Position numbers and translations under genes: made by a program
Assembly: GCA_018873225.1 (NCBI GenBank)
Contig: JAEILZ010000002.1
Span: 4,774,001-4,838,000 of the forward strand
DNA: 64,000 nucleotides
Direction: 5' to 3'
From: [Phialemoniopsis] sp. UDSM-2020
Lineage: Eukaryota > Ascomycota > Sordariomycetes > Thyridiales > Thyridiaceae
In this document: positions 57,970 through 64,000 of the stretch, one piece after another
Position numbering within the stretch: the first letter of the stretch is position 1
Layout: each line of letters opens with the position of its first letter
The notes under the pieces: model-generated
The model's database searches: none
The model's input: the letters and a program-made list of their open reading frames with translations, nothing else
What the model was told of the DNA's origin: nothing

Positions 57970-59123
57970 TTAGTCCTCCGGCTGAACCTCCCTGCCAGTG
58001 AATCCCTCTTCCAAGATGTCAATGAGCTCGTCCAGCCTCGAGATGACCAGATCCGTGTGCGCATGCTCCGCGAGGTGGGAGTTGACGTCGTTGACAAGCA
58101 GCACCGTGGCCGCTCCAGCCCTACGACCAGCCGTCATGTCGTCGATGGAGTCGCCCACCATGATCAGCCCGCTGGCATCGGCCTCGTCGCCGACATCGTG
58201 CCCGCTCTCCTCGCGCTCCTCGCGCATCTCCTCCTCGACGGCGCCCCTGCGCTCGGGGCTGTTCTGCCGCCGCGGGTCCTCGAGCGGGCGCGTCAGGCCC
58301 CAGCTGCGCGCGATGTGCAGGATACCCGCCGGGTCCGGTTTCGGCGGACGGAAGTCGCGCGTGACGATGGGGGCGAAGACGCTTCCTTCTAGGAACTTGC
58401 CGAGCAGGTGGTTTACGGGCTGCTCAAAGTTGCGCGTGCAGATGCCCTTGGGCACGCCGCGCTCGTCGAGGTAGGCCATGAGCTTCTCGAGCCCCGGCTG
58501 CGCGACCTGCTGGGCCATGGCGCGGCGCTCGATGGCGCGGATGTGCTCCATGGCGTCGTGCTGCTCAGCTTGCGTGGGCAGGCTGTAGATATGCTCCAGG
58601 ATGTCGACCGACTTGGGGATGCCCAGGGCGGCGCGCATCTCGCCGAACATGTAGGTTTGAGGTTTGCTTATTTTTGCCCAAGTTAGCTTCCATAGTTGCG
58701 TGTCTTGATTATAAACCGAGATATACGATTTTCATAAGTCGGCTCGAAGGCAAGTGTGTACATGCTCCCACAAGCAAAAGAAAACGAAGATGAAAAAGGT
58801 TGTGCCAATAAAGCGGGCCATCTTCTTTTCAACGAGCAAAGCCCTTTTCTTTCTTTTGCAAAAGAATTGTCTTGATATAATAATCAGGCTTATGCCGGTT
58901 GACATCCAAAGAGTCAAGGGCAATGGTTCAACATTCTCAATGGCTAGCCGAGGTAATTGAGATTCAGTAACAAATGTGATAAAGTACGAACTCACCATAA
59001 TGTCCCGTCAACATCGAAAACGACGCCCTTGAGTCGACTTGCTGCGCTCTGCGGTGCGCCTTGCCTCAGCGGTGCGAACTGTCTTGGGGTTGACGAGGTC
59101 ATGATGGAGTAGAACCTCCGCAT
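57970..59123 (-). CDS. HAD-superfamily hydrolase/phosphatase
   Basis: Two exons, 58996-59123 and 57970-58666, give 274 residues. The 329-base intron (GTGAGT donor, AATAAG acceptor) is the longest in the window and joins DVDGTL to CKPQTYMFGEMR. Residues 1-30 (MRRFYSIMTSSTPRQFAPLR) are basic and lack acidic residues, as in a mitochondrial presequence. Motif I is FDVDGT, motif II is CTRN, motif III is the lysine in RPPKPDP and motif IV is GDSIDDMTAGRRAGA. These define a HAD_2-type phosphatase related to yeast YOR131C. The substrate is unknown. A charged insertion (about 50 residues, ERRGAVEEEMREEREESGHD) sits between motifs III and IV. A second in-frame ATG (MTSSTP) would give a shorter product without most of the presequence. 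Confidence 0.9.
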
Positions 59124-59826
59124 GAGTTGTGAATGTGTGACAGGACCGGCTCGGTTCTCGTGTAAGTCTTGTCACACCCGGCAGGTGACAACGCTCCCCG
59201 AATGATAGGCACGGAGCAGCAAAAGAGACCAAATATGGGCGACTCGTTTCTCTCTGGCCGAAAGATGATGCTCTGGTGAATTTGTGTGTCGCTGTTCTCA
59301 AAACGAACATGAGAAACATCTAGCTCCAGGCACAAGTTGGAGTCATTGACGGTTCCATTCTATTAGATCATTTCTTAGTGTAGCTAGCTGCTGCTGAGCT
59401 TCGCACGTTTTCGAGGAATGGCGCTAGTGCATCTATCTCAAAGGAACGACGAATTAGTGCCCGTCGTAGCTGATCCGCCCACTAAACCGTTGATAGTGAG
59501 CCCGTCTGCCAAAGGCTTGGAGCGGCTCTTTGCAGGCCTCATGCCAATCAGCGCCAACGCTTTATGCGACAGCTCCACCTTCGCTGCTGCTCAGCGACTG
59601 GTGATTGGGGACACGCAACTGACCCTGGCATCTTGATGTTTGTTACCTGACGTAGCTCATCCGGCGCATCCAATGTCCAGCGTGCCCACACCTGCTGCAC
59701 CACTACCTACTTTCTACCCATTCCTTCATCCGGGGAGAGCTTCTTCGACCCGGCATCGCGACCCTCGACCATGCTAGCAAGACGAACGGTCTTTGTCGGA
59801 AGCCACGCTGAATCCGACATTCCACG
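59124..59826. promoter_or_regulatory. Divergent promoter region
   Basis: Between the HAD gene (-) and the Bre4-like gene (+). The short open frame at 59418-59636 has no coding-like codon use. Nothing else supported. Confidence 0.4.
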
Positions 59827-62800
59827 ATGAGCTCTGCTCCCTCTTCAGGCGGTTTTTGGCCGCCTCGCCGGCCCTCGAAACGAAGCGTGAGTGCCTTTCC
59901 CCCGAACCTCCAGGCTTGCGCTCGAACATGCCCCATTGTCACTATCACAGTATTTAACAAACTCCTCGTAGAAACTGCGGAATGGCACCTTCATTATACC
60001 ATCCACTGGCGAGAGATCGCGGCGACAATTCACATTGCGGAACGCGCCAGACTCAACAGAGGAAACCGAAGAAGACGACGAAGAAAGGCAACCAATCTAT
60101 ACGAGGCGAGGCATGGCTCAGAGATTCTGGGCTCTGACAGACCGCACTGGAGATGGCACAAAGGACTTCTGGCATTGGCTTCACACGTCACAGGGCAGAG
60201 GTGTCATGAAATGCACGATCGCCTATACGCTGGCCAGTCTGTGGACGTTCTGGGGGCCTCTCTCGGACTCGCTCGGTAGGCCTGACGGAAAGCACGTATG
60301 CGCAACTATCACCGTCTACTTTCACCCGGCACGAACTGCGGGCTCCATGATTGAGGCCGCCTCTATTGCTGTTATCGCTGTCCTCTATGCTGAGATCATA
60401 TCTCTGCTATCCATGGCCTCTTCCGTCTTCTTTGGCTCGGTTCTTGATTCGCCTACGACGGCGCATGCTATTGTTCTGCTGTTCTTCATCGGTGGTGGTT
60501 TTGGGTTTGCGGGTTGGGTAAAGCAAAGAATGAACCATCCATCAGTCAATGTCGGTGTGACACTGGCTTCTCTAGCTATTATTGCCGCCGTGACCAAGGA
60601 GACGACAGTCTATACCAGTGTATTCTCGAACGAGAAAATTCTGCAGATGTTGCAGATCCTGGTCATTGGAGTCACCACAACCACTGCTGTGAACCTGCTC
60701 CTTTGGAGAGTTTCTGCACGCATCTTGCTCCGTCAGTCGATGATTAAAGCGTCGACTTCGCTTGGAGATATGCTCTCCATGATCACCCACAGCTTTCTGA
60801 GTGGTTCGGAAGAAGAGCTGTCTGTGCCAGAATTTCGGGGGGCTGCTAACGCTTGGCGATCGAACTACGCTTCGATGACCAAGAACCTGAAAGAATCCAA
60901 ATACGAATATTATACGATCGGGCGTGAAAAGACGTACCATCTAGACAAGGCTGTCTACAAGTCCATGGAGAATCTAGCACAGTCGATTGGTGGATTGAGG
61001 AGTGCAGCGCATACGCAGTTCGAGCTGCTCAAGGAACTTCCAGAAGCTACTTCTGGCCTCCTGTCACCGGGCACTGAATCTGCGCCGCAAAACCTGAGCC
61101 GATCTATAGCAACGCTACTTAAGAGCGGCAAAGATCGTGCTACAGCTCTGTCGGCCATAGATGAAGTCACAGACGAAAGCAGCGGCGAAGATACTAGTCG
61201 CCAGAACACCGTCCGCTCGGGGACCCAGGACTCAGCCACTCCGGCCTTCCGGGCCCCCTCCGACATCTTCGAACTATTTATCGAGCTGTTGGGGCCTTCT
61301 ATGAAATCGCTTACATACACGCTCTCTGAGGTACTTCGTGAGCCACCATTTGGCAGCCCGCCAAACTATGAGATTACAATCAATGATCAGTTCCGGCAGA
61401 GCCTCTCGGATGCATTGGGCTTATTCAACGGTGCCAGAGCAGATGCGCTGAAGGAACTCTACCGGAATATCGAGCTTGGCCGACCCAGATCAGAGAAGCT
61501 CAAGGCAGACTTTGAAGAGGTTGCCGCTGCCTGTGGTCACTTCAGTTTCAGTCTTCAGACCTTTGGTGAAGAGATGTCCAGGTACTTGGACGTCCTGGAT
61601 GACCTGAAGTATATCACGGAGCATGGCAAGCGTAGCTGGAGATGGATCCTGTTTTGGAGAGATCCCAGCGCAATGACGCAACACATGTCGCTTTTGCCCT
61701 TCGACGATCCCGATAGGGAGCCCGTCAAGCCCATCAGGAAGTCGCAGCTACCAAAGGGTATCCCGGATTCCATGCTCCAGCGAAGAGACACCTTCAGTTG
61801 GCAGGCATCACCCGAGTCTAACAAGATAGTCCAGACATGGGCACAGAGAATGTTGAAATTCATGCGAATCTTGAGGCGTGAAGACAGTATGTATCTGCGT
61901 GACCCCCATTCACTTATACAGTCGACTAACCATGATATAGTTCGCTTCGGTCTGAAGGTCGGTCTTGGTGCCATGCTCTTTGCTATGCTTGCCTTCCTCA
62001 ACGCCACGCGACCTACATACACTCACTGGCGAGGCGAGTGGGGACTTCTATCCTTCATGATCGTCTGCTCTATGACTGTGGGTGCTTCGAACACGTCTGG
62101 CTTCACTCGCTTCATCTCGACGGTCATCGGCGCCTCGTGCTCGGTTCTTTCCTGGAACATCACACAAGGCAATGCCATTCCTCTTGTCTTCCTCGGCTCA
62201 TTTATCGCTTTCTGGACCTTTTACATCATTATTCAGTACAATAAGGCACCTCTGGGTCGGACCATCCTCCTGGCTTACAACGTGTCAACGCTGTACGCCT
62301 ATAGTCTATCTCAAAAAGTTGATGATGACGATGACGATGAAGGCGGTGTGCACCCATTCATCTTCGAGATCGCAAAGCACAGAGCCATTGCTGTCACAGC
62401 TGGTATCATCTGGGCTCTTATTGTCTGCCGCCTCGTGTGGCCCATCTCCGCTCGTAAGAAGTTCAAGGAGGGTATCTCGGTGCTCTATCTCCAGATGGGT
62501 CTTATCTGGAAGAGAGGACCCCTTGCAATACTTCTCAGGAGCGACTGTACCAGGTCGTATCTCAAGTCTGGCGAACAGGCTGCCCTGCAACGCTACGCTT
62601 CTCATCTGGATGTGCTGCGAACCGCATCTACATCCGAATTTGAGCTGCGTGGACCTTTCCCGTTCGAATCCTACGGCCGCATTATGGCCTCGACAAACCG
62701 TGTGCTTGATGCTTTCTACGCCATGAGTTTGGTCACTCAACGGAGAGGCCACCTAACCGAGGGTGAAAGAGCGCTGCTGCTCGCCACGGCTGAGGAGAGG

Positions 62801-63253
62801 GCCTTGCTGTGCGACCGCATCTGCCACGTGTTCCAGGTGCTCGCTAGTTCCATCATGCTCGAGTACCCGCTCACAGATGCTATCCCCAGCATCTCGAGCA
62901 ACCGCGACCGGCTGCTCGGAAAGATCTTCCAGTTCCGCAAGGAACACGCTGCCGCATTGGCAAACGCCTCCGCCTCGTCGCTACCTGGTGGGAGCAGAGT
63001 GGCCAGTACCCTAGCCGCCGGGTCCGAAGACACGGGTGAGGGCGGCAGCAAGTCTGCTGCACCGCAGCCGATCCCTCCCCAGGGCCTTACGACGGTCGAT
63101 GGGAAGCCGGTCTATGTGGAGGAGCGCGACTACGCGCTGCTGTATGCTTACGCACTGGTCACTGGCCAAGTGGCCGAGGAGCTCAAGGCAGTGGAGAAGG
63201 AGATTGAGGGCCTGTTTGGCGTGCTGCACGAGGAGTCGCTGCTGCTGCAATAA
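59827..63253 (+). CDS. Bre4-like ArAE/FUSC-type membrane protein
   Basis: Three exons, 59827-59886, 59972-61886 and 61941-63253, give 1095 residues. The second intron (61887-61940) is 54 bases, has no stop, and has a CTAAC branch and ATAG acceptor; its removal gives RREDIRFGLKVGLGAM. The start at ATG 59827 is supported by a GTGAGT donor after KRS and continuation into KLRNGTF. Two sets of membrane segments, at about residues 98-270 and 660-810, flank a long cytosolic helical region. This is the layout of fungal proteins with the ArAE_2_N and ArAE_2/DUF2421 domains, related to yeast Bre4 (brefeldin A sensitivity) and to bacterial aromatic acid exporters of the FUSC fold. A run of Asp residues (VDDDDDDEGG) lies in a loop of the second set. 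The transported substrate is unknown. Confidence 0.9.
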
Positions 63254-63640
63254 TCGTTTTACATGGAGATTGTTTGGTCCTAAATTTGTTTGCGCCGGTC
63301 TGCTTTTGACCTGTTGACACTTCTGTTTGGCGTCAAGGAAGACCTGGCAATACACGGTACTACAGGCTTGTTTTCTTTTTTACTTGGAATCGGTCACAAG
63401 AACATTGGTCAAAGGGAAATAAGGGACAAAAAGGGAATACCTAGCATAGCATGTATTTTGTCATTAGTCTTATCTTGCCATTACTTGCCGACTATACCCT
63501 AGCAACAAGCAATATTTGGAACACCCCTATGTCGTAAACAGCGCCGGTGCTCCATCGTCCGTATCGTTACGTGATCTCTCCGCTTCACTCCTCTCATCGA
63601 TATGTATGCCAGCCAGAGTGCTACGACTAGCTTTGCCTGC
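63254..63640. other. 3' to 3' intergenic stretch
   Basis: Between convergent genes; T-rich 3'-type sequence, no coding signal. Confidence 0.5.
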
Positions 63641-64000
63641 TTAGAACAGACACTCCCTGACGTTTCCAACCCTGCCAACCTCGTACTCGATCCACCTCGC
63701 AACACCCCTCCGGCCGCTCACGAGCACGGCCCCCGGGTTCATGACGTGGCAGCCCTCGTACGTGATGCAGAACGCGGGAGCCGTCGTGTCGACGAGCGCC
63801 ATGGCCGTCGGCAGCGGGTATATGTGCAGCGCGCCGGCGTAGTCCCAGTGCACGGGCCGGACGGCCTGCCGGAAGGGCGCGAGGTAGCCCTGGTCGAGGA
63901 CCGTCTTGACGAGCTTGCGCGCCGTGCGGACGTCGTACGGCACGTCCTGGCCGTCCATCGGTTCGCCGCCTTGCTGCGGCACGGGCGGGGAAGATGGGAG
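63641..64000 (-). CDS. DNA polymerase epsilon subunit B (Dpb2), C-terminal part
   Basis: The minus-strand frame enters from the right edge of the window and ends at TAA 63641-63643, giving the last 119 residues. HWDYAGALHIYPLPTAMALV, FCITYEGCHVMNPGAVLV and RRGVARWIEYEVGRVGNVRE are the conserved C-terminus of the calcineurin-like B subunit of replicative polymerases, and TYEGCHVMNPG points to the epsilon B subunit. Dpb2 is the essential second subunit of polymerase epsilon and links it to CMG helicase and GINS. The catalytically dead phosphoesterase fold and the N-terminus lie outside the window. Loss of the start here is due to the window edge, not a mutation. Confidence 0.92.
   Translation of the reverse strand, partial: LPSSPPVPQQGGEPMDGQDVPYDVRTARKLVKTVLDQGYLAPFRQAVRPVHWDYAGALHIYPLPTAMALVDTTAPAFCITYEGCHVMNPGAVLVSGRRGVARWIEYEVGRVGNVRECLF

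Overview
The window is nuclear DNA of a filamentous ascomycete, most likely a sordariomycete. Genes are monocistronic and lie on both strands. Most carry short introns of about 50-90 bases with GTRNGT donors, CTRAC-type branch sites (several are GCTAAC) and YAG acceptors. The coding sequences favour C- or G-ending codons, and many products are recognisable fungal housekeeping proteins. I see no tRNA or rRNA genes and no complete transposon. Gene models below were spliced by eye, and every exon chain closes in frame.

Left part (1-23 kb): the 3' end of an unidentified gene, an AIM24-family protein (-), a FAM210/DUF1279 mitochondrial protein (+), a small unidentified gene whose coding signal continues past its stop (9.7-10.4 kb), a membrane-anchored PNGase A-type amidase (+), an NCE102 MARVEL-type membrane protein (+) and a small Mim2-like protein (-). 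These genes are separated by unusually long stretches (4.9-9.7 kb and 14.4-21.5 kb) in which I can support almost nothing.

Middle (24-37.9 kb): an accessory, metabolic-looking region. It holds a DAO-type FAD oxidoreductase, a large low-complexity protein of unknown function, a Dal5/ACS-type MFS transporter, a GABA/choline-type APC permease and an unidentified 219-residue protein. All lie on the + strand, each with its own promoter region.

At 39.2-42.1 kb there is a tandem array of three small, diverged paralogous genes, all on the + strand. Their shared core resembles the Gag/UBN2 segment of Copia-type retrotransposons, but no reverse transcriptase, integrase or LTR is visible. This is the most unusual feature of the window.

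Right part (42.3-64 kb): a compact, conserved block. It contains a PC4/Sub1 transcription coactivator (-), a DUF92/TMEM19 membrane protein (+), an Osh3-type oxysterol-binding protein with GOLD, PH, FFAT and ORD segments (-), the elongation factor Spt6 (-), a Ste7/Mst7-type MAP kinase kinase (+), a HAD-family phosphatase (-), a Bre4-like ArAE/FUSC-type membrane protein (+) and the C-terminus of DNA polymerase epsilon subunit B (-). Two of these genes (Spt6 and the Bre4-like gene) contain introns whose length is a multiple of three and which have no stop codon, so they are invisible to plain ORF calling.
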